Source: a virus
Reading direction: 5' to 3' (one strand)
Length of the DNA stretch: 64,000 nt
IMG/VR virus record: IMGVR_UViG_3300046787_000408
Location: 62,001 to 126,000 of that record
A program made the translations under genes and the position numbers. Positions 6,911 through 16,033 of the stretch are shown here, one piece after another (position 1 is the first letter of the stretch; each line of letters starts with the position of its first letter). The notes beneath the pieces were generated by a model, which searched no databases, was not told where the DNA came from, and worked only from the letters and a program-made list of their open reading frames with translations.

Positions 6911-9900
6911 ATGGCTTTAATTTCACCAGGCGTAGAAGTAACAGTAATTGACGAAAGTCAATATATCCCATCTGCGGTCAACACAGTACCGTACTTTCTG
7001 ATTGCTACTGCGCAAAACAAAGTAAGTGCTAACGGCGCTACAGTGGCAGCAGGAACGCTTGCAGCTAACGCAAACAAAACTTATCTCATTACTAGTCAGC
7101 GAGATTTGGCAGCTACTTTTGGTGTGCCATTCTTTTATCAGACTACTAATGGTACTCCAATCAACGGTTACGAACTCAATGAGTACGGCTTGTTGGCAGC
7201 GTATTCTACGCTGGGAGTAACTAATCGTGCGTTTGTACAACGTGTGGATATTGATCTGGCAGAACTCACTGCTAGCTTGACTCGTCCTACTGGTAACCCT
7301 GCTGACGGCACATACTGGCTTGATACTGGTACTTCACTGTGGGGTATTCAGGAATGGAATCAAACTACTGCAACATTTACAGTAAAAACTCCAATTGTGA
7401 TTACTGATACAGCTGATGTGGTTGACTTTGAAAATGACAACTTTACACCTCTAGCAACAGTAGGTAGCATTGGTGATTATGCAGTAAGTGCAGTAACACC
7501 CAAGAATCTTGGCTATTACAAGAACACTTCAAACCAGTGGGTATTGATTGGTGGCGATGATTGGAAAACATCATGGGCTACTGTTACTGGTACCGGAACT
7601 CCTACTAGCTTGACTGTTGGTGCAACATTTTATCTCAACAATTCGTTGATCACAGTTGGTTCTACTAACACTGTGGCTGGTCTTGCTGCGGTAATCAACG
7701 CCGCTGCTATTACTGGAGTAACCGCAGCAGCAGTCAGTGGCAAACTAGCAATCTATGCAGATTCAACAGCGGCCAATGATGGATCCACTGCTGACGGCGG
7801 TATTGTTACAATTGATATTGGTGTTGAGCCAGTATCTAGCCAAGCCTTGCTAACTGCACTAGGACTCACAACAGGTGAGTTTTATGCTCCAAACTATTTG
7901 CCTAGCTACAGCTACCAAGTGCCACGTTGGAGAACTACTGACACCAGCCCCCGACCAACAGGTTCTGTATGGAACAACGTTAGTCCAGCCAACAATGGTC
8001 TTGCTTTGCGTGTTAGAAAATACAACGCAGCTCTTGACACATTTGTGTCACAAGCATGTCCTGCATACGCTTCAGACGTGACTGCAATCTATGGACTAGA
8101 TCCCACAGGTGGTGGCAAAAATATTCCAGCTGGCTCAACATATGTTGCTTGGAACACCAATGCTGCTGGTAGCTCTATCGAATCATTCTCGTTTACTATT
8201 CTTGAAAGAATCGCAATTGGTGCTACAGTAATAACTGGTAGCACAACAACACCTGGGCCTTTTGTAAACAACAGTACTTTTAGAATTTCTGCAAGCCAAC
8301 CAGCTACTTCTAGTTCAGTAAGTGCTGTGGCAACATTGGGCGGAACTGGTGTGTCTGACTTTATTGCCGCAGTAAGTGCAGCCAACATTCCATATGTTAG
8401 TGCTAGCGTCAGCTCAGCTGGAAATATTGTGTTTACACACAGCGCTGGTGGTGTTATTGCTTTGCAAAACGTATCTGGAACTCCTGTAACTCTTGCTGGA
8501 TTTACCACAAGTACTGATGGTGTCCGTGAAAGCAACACAACAGCTGGTACATTGTTGTTGAGTAACTGGCGCACAACTCCAGACTTCACATACACAGCTA
8601 GCAGTACAGAACCAGATCAAGATCCTGCTACAGGACGTCTATGGTACTACAGCACTGTGAGCGAAGCTGATATCATGATTCAGAACAACGGTGCCTGGGT
8701 TGGATATCAAAACGTTGCAAACGATGTGCGAGGATTTGACCTGCAAGATACCAATGCTTCGGGACCAATTGTGGCTGCAACTGCACCAACCACACAGACA
8801 GACATTGCAGAAAGTCCGCTAGCATATGGCGATTTGTGGATTGATTCTAGTGACCTAGAAAACTATCCAGCATTGTATCGTTGGGAACCAGTAAGCGGTG
8901 TTGACCAGTGGGTTCCAGTTGATACTACTGACCAAGTAACTGAAAATGGTATTTTGTTTGCAGATGCACGTTGGGCACCTAACGGTACAACAGATCCTAT
9001 TGCTGATCCTATTCCAACTATTGCTAGTTTGCTAACCAGCAACTACTTGGATCTTGATGCACCAGATCCTGCTCTATATCCACAAGGTATGTTGTTGTTC
9101 AACACACGCCGTTCAGGATACAACATCAAGAGCTTCCAGAACAATTACTTCAATGCTACATCATTCCCAGATGACACATTGCCAGCTCAAACTAACACTT
9201 GGCTAACTGCTAGTGGTAACAAGAGCAATGGTGCCATGTGGTCAGGACGTCAAGCACAACGTCAAATGGTTGTAGAAGCCATGAGAGCTGGAATAGATAC
9301 TAGCGCTTCTGCTCGTGAAGAACAAGCACAGTACAGTTTGATTGCTACTCCAGCTTATCCAGAACTGATCCCTAACATGGTTGCACTCAGCAATGAACGC
9401 AACAACACATTGTTTGTGGTTGGTGATACACCAATGAGACTGGCTGCTAACGGAACAGACGTTACAACTTGGGCAACCAACAACAGTGGCCTGGGCTTGG
9501 AAACACAAGACGGCTTGGTAGCTGCTAGTCAGTACCTGGCTACATTCTATCCAAGTTGCCAGACTACAGACCTTGGCGGTCAGTTGGTAGTACAGCCACC
9601 AAGTCACATGATGATGCGTACCATTATTCGTAGTGATGCTGTGAGTTACCCATGGTTGGCTCCAGCTGGTACACGTCGTGGTGTTGTTGACAACGCTACA
9701 GCAATTGGTTACATTGATTCTGCAACTGGTGAATTCCAGCAGATCAACGTGGGCCAAGGCTTGCGTGATGTGTTGTATGAAAACGATATCAACCCAATTA
9801 CATTCATCCCTGGTGTGGGTATTACCAACTTTGGTAACAAGACCACAACTAGTATTACTAGTGCTCTGGATCGTATCAACGTTAGCCGACTGGTTGCGTT

Positions 9901-10189
9901 CTTGCGTGGACGCTTGGAAGAGATTGGTAAGTTGTACTTGTTCGAACCCAACGACGAGATTACTCGTAACGAAATCACCAACACTGTCAACAGCTTGATG
10001 ATTGATCTGATTGCCAAACGAGCAATCTACGACTACTTGGTTGTGTGCGATTTGAGCAACAACACCCCGGGTCGTATTGATCGTAACGAACTATGGGTAG
10101 ACGTTGCTATTGAACCAGTCAAAGCAATTGAGTTTATCTACATTCCGTTGCGAATCAAGAACACTGGTGAAATATCTGGTGGAGCGTGA
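6911..10189 (+). CDS. 18: Tail sheath protein gp18, enlarged
   Basis: 1092 residues. The N-terminus (ALISPGVEVTVIDESQYIPS) and the C-terminal roughly 300 residues (YPWLAPAGTRRGVV, NPITFIPGVGITNFGNKT, DRINVSRLVAFLRGRLEE, FEPND..TR) are the conserved T4 sheath core that forms the contractile tube. T4 gp18 is 659 aa, so about 400 residues of Thr/Ser/Ala/Gly-rich beta-type sequence are inserted, roughly residues 90-700; such insertions form the outward domains of the sheath. The gene starts behind its own late promoter and ends at a strong terminator. Confidence 0.93.
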   Translation: MALISPGVEVTVIDESQYIPSAVNTVPYFLIATAQNKVSANGATVAAGTLAANANKTYLITSQRDLAATFGVPFFYQTTNGTPINGYELNEYGLLAAYSTLGVTNRAFVQRVDIDLAELTASLTRPTGNPADGTYWLDTGTSLWGIQEWNQTTATFTVKTPIVITDTADVVDFENDNFTPLATVGSIGDYAVSAVTPKNLGYYKNTSNQWVLIGGDDWKTSWATVTGTGTPTSLTVGATFYLNNSLITVGSTNTVAGLAAVINAAAITGVTAAAVSGKLAIYADSTAANDGSTADGGIVTIDIGVEPVSSQALLTALGLTTGEFYAPNYLPSYSYQVPRWRTTDTSPRPTGSVWNNVSPANNGLALRVRKYNAALDTFVSQACPAYASDVTAIYGLDPTGGGKNIPAGSTYVAWNTNAAGSSIESFSFTILERIAIGATVITGSTTTPGPFVNNSTFRISASQPATSSSVSAVATLGGTGVSDFIAAVSAANIPYVSASVSSAGNIVFTHSAGGVIALQNVSGTPVTLAGFTTSTDGVRESNTTAGTLLLSNWRTTPDFTYTASSTEPDQDPATGRLWYYSTVSEADIMIQNNGAWVGYQNVANDVRGFDLQDTNASGPIVAATAPTTQTDIAESPLAYGDLWIDSSDLENYPALYRWEPVSGVDQWVPVDTTDQVTENGILFADARWAPNGTTDPIADPIPTIASLLTSNYLDLDAPDPALYPQGMLLFNTRRSGYNIKSFQNNYFNATSFPDDTLPAQTNTWLTASGNKSNGAMWSGRQAQRQMVVEAMRAGIDTSASAREEQAQYSLIATPAYPELIPNMVALSNERNNTLFVVGDTPMRLAANGTDVTTWATNNSGLGLETQDGLVAASQYLATFYPSCQTTDLGGQLVVQPPSHMMMRTIIRSDAVSYPWLAPAGTRRGVVDNATAIGYIDSATGEFQQINVGQGLRDVLYENDINPITFIPGVGITNFGNKTTTSITSALDRINVSRLVAFLRGRLEEIGKLYLFEPNDEITRNEITNTVNSLMIDLIAKRAIYDYLVVCDLSNNTPGRIDRNELWVDVAIEPVKAIEFIYIPLRIKNTGEISGGA

Positions 10190-10196
10190 TGAAACT

Positions 10197-10222
10197 AAAA
10201 GCAGGGCTTCGGCCCTGTTTTT
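10197..10222 (+). terminator. Rho-independent terminator after gp18
   Basis: Stem CAGGGC / GCCCTG with a TTCG tetraloop and a run of five T. A classical strong terminator between sheath and tube genes. Confidence 0.85.
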
Positions 10223-10238
10223 GGGCTAGAGATTACAG

Positions 10239-10245
10239 CTAAATA
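10239..10245 (+). promoter_or_regulatory. Late promoter core (CTAAATA) before the tube gene
   Basis: CTAAATA, 22 nt before the ATG at 10268, with a taggag ribosome binding site between. It gives the tube gene independent late expression. Confidence 0.7.
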
Positions 10246-10267
10246 AAACATATAGGAGATATCAAAA

Positions 10268-10894
10268 ATGGCAGTTTCATCATTACAGAGAATGACAGTA
10301 CCGTTGGCCAGCGATCAAAGTGCAAGCACTCAAGGTCTGCTGATGCCTAAACTCAAATATCGCTTTAGAGTGATGTTTGAAAACTTCGGTATTAGCACTC
10401 CACGAACTGAATTAACCAAGCAAGTGATGACTTTTGCAAGACCCAATTTGAGTTTTGAAGAAATCACATTGCCAATTTACAACAGCACACTCAAGTTGGC
10501 TGGTAAACACACCTGGGCAGACACCACATGCGAAATCCGTGATGATGCATCTGGTGCAGTCAGTCGCTTGGTAGGCGAACAGTTGCAGAAGCAAATGGAC
10601 TTCTTGGAAATGGCATCAGCAGCGTCTGGTATCGATTACAAGTTTACCACACGCTTTGAAATCCTTGACGGCGGCAACGGAGCTGAACAACCACAAGTTC
10701 TTGAAACTTGGGAATTGTATGGCTGCTACTTGAAGTCGGCAGATTACGGCGGCATGAGCTATGCTGAAAGCGCACCAGTTACCATCAACTTGACTATTGC
10801 GTTTGATAATGCAAACCAAATTCCTTATGGAGTTGGCGTAGCAACTGGTGTTGGACGAACACTAGGCGATATTGTAACAGGCGCCGGCGTCTAA
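10268..10894 (+). CDS. 19: Tail tube protein gp19
   Basis: 208 residues (T4 gp19 is 163). It follows the sheath gene, as in all T4-like phages. Recognisable parts are LKYRFRVMFENFG near residue 30, the FARPNLSFEEITLPIYNST strand pair, and ETWELYGCYLKSADYGGMSYA followed by INLTIAFDNA at the end, the typical tube fold closing strands. It polymerises into the inner tail tube. The C-terminal GVGVATGVGR tail is an extension relative to T4. Confidence 0.9.
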   Translation: MAVSSLQRMTVPLASDQSASTQGLLMPKLKYRFRVMFENFGISTPRTELTKQVMTFARPNLSFEEITLPIYNSTLKLAGKHTWADTTCEIRDDASGAVSRLVGEQLQKQMDFLEMASAASGIDYKFTTRFEILDGGNGAEQPQVLETWELYGCYLKSADYGGMSYAESAPVTINLTIAFDNANQIPYGVGVATGVGRTLGDIVTGAGV

Positions 10895-10900
10895 TAGCAA

Positions 10901-12034
10901 ATGGCAGATACCACCTGGGGGCAGAGTCTCCTAAAAGGTTTCTTTGGCACTGACACCTTGCGTGACTACACTCACGCAAGCAAAGTGTTTCGAAGTAACG
11001 GATATGAACTCAAGCCACGTCTTAAGTTTTTATTCCATGTCAGCTTTAGTATCAACGTTAAAGAAATTCCTTATCTTGCTGGAGCCATGGGGCTGTCTGA
11101 TGTAAGCAACCTCAGTCTAGTGGTAAAAACTGTTGACTTACCCAAGTACACAATCCAAACAGAAACTCTGAATCAGTATAATCGCAAGCGCATAATACAA
11201 ACCAAGATCAATTATGATCCCATAAACATCACCTTTCATGACGACGGTGGTGATCTTGTGCGCAACATGTGGTACAACTACTACAGCTATTACTACAAAG
11301 ATCCTACTCAGAAATACGGCAACGACAGCAACACCAATGGCAGCATTGGCCCACAAGCCAACCGCACCGCTGGATTTGGATACAACACACGAGACATATA
11401 CGACAATGATAGACTGGTCAACGACTGGGGTTACATTGGCGAAAGCACAAGTGACGGAGCCAAAGGCAAGCCACCGTTTTTTACAGACATTCGTATCTAT
11501 GGTTTTGACTACCAACACAAGTATGCTGAATACGTGTTGATCAATCCGCTGATAACCAACTGGAGTCATGATCAGTATGATTATGCTCAAGGTTCGGGTA
11601 CCATGCAACATTCAATGACTATCAATTACGAAACAGTCAAATACTATCAAGGTGCGCCCAATACCACAGCCAGTGGATTTGCCAATGAAGCTCATTATGA
11701 CCGCAAGCCAAGTCCAATTGCACGAGCAGGTAGTACACAAACTATTCTGGGTCAAGGCGGCTTGTTGGATGTGGTTGGCGGTATCAGTCAAGACTTGCAA
11801 AGCGGCAGTGTGTTGGGCCTGATAGGTGCAGCACAAAAAGCAGGTACTGCTTATAACACCATGAAAGGTGCAAACCTCAAGAGTATTGCTATCAGTGAAG
11901 CTACTGCCCTAGGCGTAGGCGCTGTTAAAGCAGTGTTGCCTGGAGGTGTGCGAGCAGTTACCAATGCAGTTGACGGTATGATCTTTCCCACAGCAACTAC
12001 CAAGACGCCGCCTAATACAAACCCAGGCAACTAA
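10901..12034 (+). CDS. Second tail-tube-fold protein (tube initiator gp54-like candidate)
   Basis: 377 residues. The N-terminal 260 residues have tube-protein character: RLKFLFHVSFSIN, VKTVDLPKYTIQTETLNQYN, INITFHDDGGDLVRNMWYNYY and a final MTINYETVKYY strand. The last 100 residues are Gly/Ala/Ser-rich (GGLLDVVGGISQDLQSGSVLG...), as in the C-terminus of T4 gp54, the baseplate protein that starts tube growth. It could equally be a tail terminator or a tube paralogue of aquatic phages. It lies 6 nt after gp19 and is probably co-transcribed. Confidence 0.6.
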   Translation: MADTTWGQSLLKGFFGTDTLRDYTHASKVFRSNGYELKPRLKFLFHVSFSINVKEIPYLAGAMGLSDVSNLSLVVKTVDLPKYTIQTETLNQYNRKRIIQTKINYDPINITFHDDGGDLVRNMWYNYYSYYYKDPTQKYGNDSNTNGSIGPQANRTAGFGYNTRDIYDNDRLVNDWGYIGESTSDGAKGKPPFFTDIRIYGFDYQHKYAEYVLINPLITNWSHDQYDYAQGSGTMQHSMTINYETVKYYQGAPNTTASGFANEAHYDRKPSPIARAGSTQTILGQGGLLDVVGGISQDLQSGSVLGLIGAAQKAGTAYNTMKGANLKSIAISEATALGVGAVKAVLPGGVRAVTNAVDGMIFPTATTKTPPNTNPGN

Positions 12035-12037
12035 ATC

Positions 12038-12397
12038 ATGAGCACAGTTAATCAAGTAAACCTACAGCAAGACCTAACAGTACGAGTGTTTGATCGCTTT
12101 TACAGTTTTGACGTTGAGGTTCCTGTCAACGAATACGATGCTGTGTATTCTTACTTTCGCAGTGTAATGACCACAGACCGTGCAGCAGGAAATTTTGCTG
12201 TGAGCCTGTTTAGAATTGCACAGACCACCAACATTCCAGCAATGACACTGTTGGCCGGGTTCCAAGGCCAATCAGGTGTTAACCTCACAGTGAATCTTGC
12301 CTACTATCTCAACTTGATTCGTAGCAAGGCCACACTGTTGGGAGTGAATGCCAGTGCAACTCCCAACTTCTACGCAGCCCGAGCAGTGCTACAATGA
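12038..12397 (+). CDS. Conserved hypothetical structural-cluster protein
   Basis: 119 residues, not recognised. It has no signal peptide or membrane segment and looks mixed alpha/beta (VRVFDRFYSFDVEVPVNEYD, then helical YFRSVM and YYLNLIRSKATLLG). It overlaps the following gp4 gene by 4 nt and follows the tube-like gene by 3 nt, so it is part of the late virion operon, probably a minor tail or head protein or an assembly helper. Confidence 0.75.
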   Translation: MSTVNQVNLQQDLTVRVFDRFYSFDVEVPVNEYDAVYSYFRSVMTTDRAAGNFAVSLFRIAQTTNIPAMTLLAGFQGQSGVNLTVNLAYYLNLIRSKATLLGVNASATPNFYAARAVLQ

Positions 12398-12825
12398 GTC
12401 GTTGGGCAAACGGTCTTTATGAAGTAATCAACCGCGACAAGTATGTGGGTCGTGGAACACCGCGCTATCGTTCAGGATGGGAACACAGCTTCATGCGTTT
12501 CTGCGACACCAATGACAACATTCTGCAATGGGCCAGCGAAAGCATTGCTATACCTTACATGAATCCTGTTACAGGCAAGAAAAGCAACTATGTGCCAGAC
12601 TTCTTGATCATGTATCGCAACAAAGACAACACAATCAAAGCTGAACTGATTGAAATCAAACCCAAGAAACAAAGTGTGATTGAATCAAAAATGAGCAGCA
12701 GGGATCGTGCTGTAGTAGCAGTGAACTATGCCAAATGGGGTGCTGCTCAAAAGTGGTGTGCTCGCCAAGGTTTGACTTTTCGTGTGATTACCGAACAAGA
12801 TATGTTTACCAACGGTCGTAATTGA
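12394..12825 (+). CDS. 4: gp4-like head completion protein
   Basis: 143 residues. RYRSGWEHSFMRFCDTNDN, ILQWASESIAIPYMNPVTGK and YVPDFLIMY...ELIEIKPKKQ match T4 gp4's YRSLWELHFMRYCDSH, LEWSSEEIVIPYINPVTGK and YYPDFLI...IEIKP. The PDF...EIK part is a PD-(D/E)XK nuclease-like core. In T4, gp4 acts at the filled head to prepare the DNA end and join the tail. Confidence 0.88.
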   Translation: MSRWANGLYEVINRDKYVGRGTPRYRSGWEHSFMRFCDTNDNILQWASESIAIPYMNPVTGKKSNYVPDFLIMYRNKDNTIKAELIEIKPKKQSVIESKMSSRDRAVVAVNYAKWGAAQKWCARQGLTFRVITEQDMFTNGRN

Positions 12826-12828
12826 TCC

Positions 12829-12835
12829 ATAAATA
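12829..12835 (+). promoter_or_regulatory. Late promoter core, leaderless class, before gp16
   Basis: ATAAATA ends 5 nt before the ATG at 12841 and no ribosome binding site lies between. Confidence 0.6.
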
Positions 12836-12840
12836 TCCGC

Positions 12841-13332
12841 ATGACGCGGAAACTTGAAGAACTTTTTGATTTGCCATCTTCAGTTGAAATACCAACTGAA
12901 TCGGACACCCCCACTATCGAGGAAACTCGTACTCAGTTGGCAGCAATTGACTCTACCATAGACAAAATAGATGCGGCATTGCCCGCAGTGCGCGGACTTG
13001 ATGCCAGCGACACAGAAATGGACGATCTAGCACAGCTGGCACAAGACAGCTACAAAGATCTCATGGATCTAGGCATGCAAGTGGATAGTCGATTTGCTAG
13101 CGAAATATTCTCGGTAGCATCAAACATGCTGGGTCATGCTATCACTGCCAAAACAGCCAAGCTCAACAAAAAACTCAAGATGATTGATCTACAAATGAAG
13201 AAGATCAAGCTGGATCGAGATGTGCCCGAGGACCAAAAACCCATGCAAACCGCCGAGGGCATGGTGTTAAACCGCAATGATTTGCTGGAGCGTTTGCTAA
13301 AAGGCAAAGACCAAAATGCTGCAAAAGAATAA
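12841..13332 (+). CDS. 16: Small terminase subunit gp16-like
   Basis: 163 residues, the same length as T4 gp16 (164). The acidic N-terminal part is followed by a long helical centre (DLAQLAQDSYKDLMDLGMQV then RFASEIFSVASNMLGHAI and KLNKKLKMIDLQMKKI), matching gp16's helical hairpin that builds the ring (MLMDAAKIFLETAKNA...VFATLMGQM...LKLHKDMKDI). The C-terminus ends with the short MVLNRNDLLERLLKG tail. It recognises DNA and regulates the large terminase; gp17 lies 8 kb downstream rather than next to it. Confidence 0.78.
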   Translation: MTRKLEELFDLPSSVEIPTESDTPTIEETRTQLAAIDSTIDKIDAALPAVRGLDASDTEMDDLAQLAQDSYKDLMDLGMQVDSRFASEIFSVASNMLGHAITAKTAKLNKKLKMIDLQMKKIKLDRDVPEDQKPMQTAEGMVLNRNDLLERLLKGKDQNAAKE

Positions 13333-13335
13333 ATA
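13329..13335 (+). promoter_or_regulatory. Late promoter core
   Basis: ATAAATA overlapping the gp16 stop codon, 17 nt before the ATG at 13353, with a weak tagga ribosome binding site. Confidence 0.5.
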
Positions 13336-13352
13336 TACAATAGGACACTGAC

Positions 13353-13961
13353 ATGAAACCATTTGCAAAATACCTGGCCGAGAGTGAACGCACATACCAA
13401 TATCGTATCAAGATAGTTGGCGACGTGCCCACAGGCTTTATCAAAGATCTTGAATCAAAGATGTCGCAATTTGATGTAGTCAAGATGGGCAAGCCCAAGA
13501 CTGCACCTGTGCGCAAAAACATTCCAGACTTTCCAGCTTTTCCCAATCAGCCCATGACCATTGTGGATGTGGAGTTTCGCTATCCAGCCATTGAGCCACA
13601 AATCAAACAGTTGGCACAGTTGTTGGGCATGGACCCAAATCGTATTGTTATGAACACAGATGCATACGAACAAAGTCTTGACGACGAAGACAAAAAAATT
13701 CTTGATCAAAACAAAGACCTGTTGGACACTGCTGAGTATCCCCAAGATGATGCACAACAACGTGCATTGAAAAAGGACTACGCAACTGGCCCATATGACC
13801 ACGCTGTGCTGAAAAATGCATATCGTACCAAGTTTACTATTGCTGGCGAAAAAACTCCCCCAGCCAAGACCACAAATGAGTTGCCACAAGGTGTCAAAAG
13901 CCCCATGACCAACATCAAGCGTAAACCCAAGCCAGCAACTGGCGCAAACCCAAGAGGATAA
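13353..13961 (+). CDS. Conserved hypothetical, possible internal head protein
   Basis: 202 residues. The N-terminus MKPFAKYLAES closely resembles the capsid-targeting sequence of T4 internal proteins (MKTYQEFIAE), including a YLAE site of the type cut by the gp21 prohead protease (L/I-x-E). It continues YQYRIKIVGDVPTGFIKDLESK..FDVVKMGKPK, a small alpha/beta domain, and ends in a basic Pro-rich tail (RKPKPATGANPRG). I recall related proteins in cyanophage structural clusters without an assigned role. Confidence 0.72.
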   Translation: MKPFAKYLAESERTYQYRIKIVGDVPTGFIKDLESKMSQFDVVKMGKPKTAPVRKNIPDFPAFPNQPMTIVDVEFRYPAIEPQIKQLAQLLGMDPNRIVMNTDAYEQSLDDEDKKILDQNKDLLDTAEYPQDDAQQRALKKDYATGPYDHAVLKNAYRTKFTIAGEKTPPAKTTNELPQGVKSPMTNIKRKPKPATGANPRG

Positions 13962-13965
13962 TAAC

Positions 13966-15858
13966 ATGAGTTTCTTTTACAATCTAAACAACAAACTAAA
14001 CGCTATTCGCGATTTGCCCAGTACTACTCACGGACAACTCAATGAGCGTGACATGAGCCGTGCTGCCAAGGGCTATGAAAAGTATGGCAAAGAAGGCATG
14101 GAAGCTTTGGCCAAGGCTGGACGTGAAGGCAAAGACCTTGACAAGGTTCGCAACAAGTACGACAAGTATGACGAGTCAGTGGAAGAAGGTCTAGGCGACA
14201 TGGCTCGCAAGGTGGGCGGTGCTGTTAAAAAGGTAGCTGGTAAAGCACTAGATACTATTGGACATGGCAATGACGCTGACATGATTCGTGATCTACAAAA
14301 GAAAATGGGCGTGCCACAGACTGGTATGAAGCCAGGTGCAGAACCAAATCCCAAGCAAGTCAAAGAAAAAATGAATCCAGCCAAGGCCAAGAGCTTTGCT
14401 GCACTTGCTGAACCCAAAGACAAAATTACTTTTGCTGACAAGATCGCTGGTGCCAAGAAAGAAGTTGACGAGATGTTAGGTGACGTTGCTGCTGAAGCAA
14501 TGAAGCAAGCACTTGGTGGCGGCAAACAAGTTGTTGCCAGTGAAGACGATGATAACAATCCTTTCACAAACTGGAAGAAGCCACGTGCTGACAAACCCAA
14601 AGTTGGTACAATCACACATGGTCGCAAACACGATGTGGAAGAAATCCCTGGTGGTCGTAGAGTAACTCGCAGAGTTGATCCGAGTGGTATCAGTGTTGGT
14701 GCTGACGACGAAGCTGCACAAAGCGGTGAAAAGCGCGGACGTGGTCGTCCAAAGAAAGCTGGCGGCCCTGCACAAGAGCGAGTAACAGCCAACAGTCGCA
14801 AAGCCGATCGCACAAGATTCCAAAGCAAGAAAAAAGTTGCCGAAGAAGGCGATAACGAAAGCGACGAAATCAAACAAGCAATGGCCATGCTGAAAAAAGC
14901 CGGCTATAAAGTTAGCAAAGCAGCTGACGGTGCTGAACAAGTGGACGAAAAAGCAGTAAGCAAGAAGCAACAAAAGTTCATGGGCATGGTCCATGCAACA
15001 CAAAAGGGCGAAAAAGCTCCTAGCAAAGAAGTTGCTAAAGTTGCCAAGACCATGAAGAAAGGTGATGCAGAAGATTTTGCAAGCACCAAGCACAAAGGTT
15101 TGCCTGAAAAGAAAAAGCCTGAAGGCAAGAAAGAAAAAACTGAAGAAGCAACAGACAGCACTCCATCCAAAGGCGGTATGAAGTTTGGTGGCGGCATCTA
15201 TGACAGCATGAATCGTGAACTTGAAAACATGATCAAAGAAAGCATGGCTCGTCTAGACGAAAGCATGAGCATCAACATGAGCATGAACAATGATGAGCAC
15301 GGCGGCCCTACCAAGAGCCTTACTGTGACTGCTACTGACGATGATGCAATGAAACTGAGTCAGCTGTTGAAAAGCGCAGGCCTGGGCGGCGGCGATGAAG
15401 AAGGTTACGGCGGATCTGGATACAAGAGCGCATGCGGTTGCGGAACACCTGACTGCTCATGTGGTGACGACGAGTTAGACGAAGTGTCCATGAATCAACC
15501 TGACTATCCAACAGAAACAGAAACCAGTAGTGATGCACTGCAATACGCAGGTGGCCTCAACAAGCCTAAAGCAACAGGTCAAACAACCGCTCCAGTTATT
15601 GCTAGCCAAGATGATCGTCAAGAAAGTTATGCTGAAGCTGAAGAAGATGCCCTGCACCGCATGATGGAAATGGCCGGCGTCAAGAAAAAAGAAGTTGACG
15701 AAGAAAAAACTGACGAAGGCAACAAGTTCACTGGCAATCTGGCCAAGGCTCGTGCTGCTGGCAAAAAAGAAGCTGACCTAGACGGTGACGGCGACATGGA
15801 AAAAGTTCAAGAAAGTATTTTTGACTTGACCAATCAATGGAAAGCATACAAAGGATAA
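13966..15858 (+). CDS. Large Lys/Glu-rich, low-complexity virion-associated protein
   Basis: 630 residues, not recognised as a named family. It is strongly charged (KKxxE repeats) and mostly disordered in appearance. Visible elements are an AT-hook-like GRGRPKK near residue 260, a lysine-rich stretch at 335-395, a Cys cluster ACGCGTPDCSCG near 485-496, an EF-hand-like DLDGDGDME near 605 and the C-terminus NQWKAYKG. Several L/M-x-E sites could be cut by the prohead protease. The composition suits an internal head protein or scaffold part that contacts DNA. Spacing to both neighbours is 4 nt. Confidence 0.75.
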   Translation: MSFFYNLNNKLNAIRDLPSTTHGQLNERDMSRAAKGYEKYGKEGMEALAKAGREGKDLDKVRNKYDKYDESVEEGLGDMARKVGGAVKKVAGKALDTIGHGNDADMIRDLQKKMGVPQTGMKPGAEPNPKQVKEKMNPAKAKSFAALAEPKDKITFADKIAGAKKEVDEMLGDVAAEAMKQALGGGKQVVASEDDDNNPFTNWKKPRADKPKVGTITHGRKHDVEEIPGGRRVTRRVDPSGISVGADDEAAQSGEKRGRGRPKKAGGPAQERVTANSRKADRTRFQSKKKVAEEGDNESDEIKQAMAMLKKAGYKVSKAADGAEQVDEKAVSKKQQKFMGMVHATQKGEKAPSKEVAKVAKTMKKGDAEDFASTKHKGLPEKKKPEGKKEKTEEATDSTPSKGGMKFGGGIYDSMNRELENMIKESMARLDESMSINMSMNNDEHGGPTKSLTVTATDDDAMKLSQLLKSAGLGGGDEEGYGGSGYKSACGCGTPDCSCGDDELDEVSMNQPDYPTETETSSDALQYAGGLNKPKATGQTTAPVIASQDDRQESYAEAEEDALHRMMEMAGVKKKEVDEEKTDEGNKFTGNLAKARAAGKKEADLDGDGDMEKVQESIFDLTNQWKAYKG

Positions 15859-15862
15859 TATC

Positions 15863-16033
15863 ATGAGCAAAATTCTTAAAGAATCTGTATTGACCACTGT
15901 ACCAGTCATGAACCCGCATGCTCCTGCACCACAAACAGGTCGTCAAACACCTGTGGAAATTCCAGGAGTGATGTATCAAACTCGTGAGCTGTTTCAACCT
16001 GTGGTCAGTCACCCCAACAAGGATAGCAAATAA
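15863..16033 (+). CDS. Small hypothetical protein, 56 aa
   Basis: Begins MSKILKESVLTTVPVMNPH and ends VVSHPNKDSK. It lies in the structural operon after an aaggata ribosome binding site and its stop overlaps the next start as TAATG, so it is coupled on both sides. It is Pro-rich without any recognised motif. Confidence 0.7.
   Translation: MSKILKESVLTTVPVMNPHAPAPQTGRQTPVEIPGVMYQTRELFQPVVSHPNKDSK

Noticed and set aside
10901-12034. Firm naming as gp54
   Set aside because: The tube-like fold fits several tail proteins; a structure comparison would be needed to decide.
14073-14888. 271-codon minus-strand open frame opposite the Lys/Glu-rich gene
   Set aside because: Its Ser/Leu/Pro-rich composition is the mirror of AAG/GAA-rich coding; no promoter or ribosome binding site was seen.
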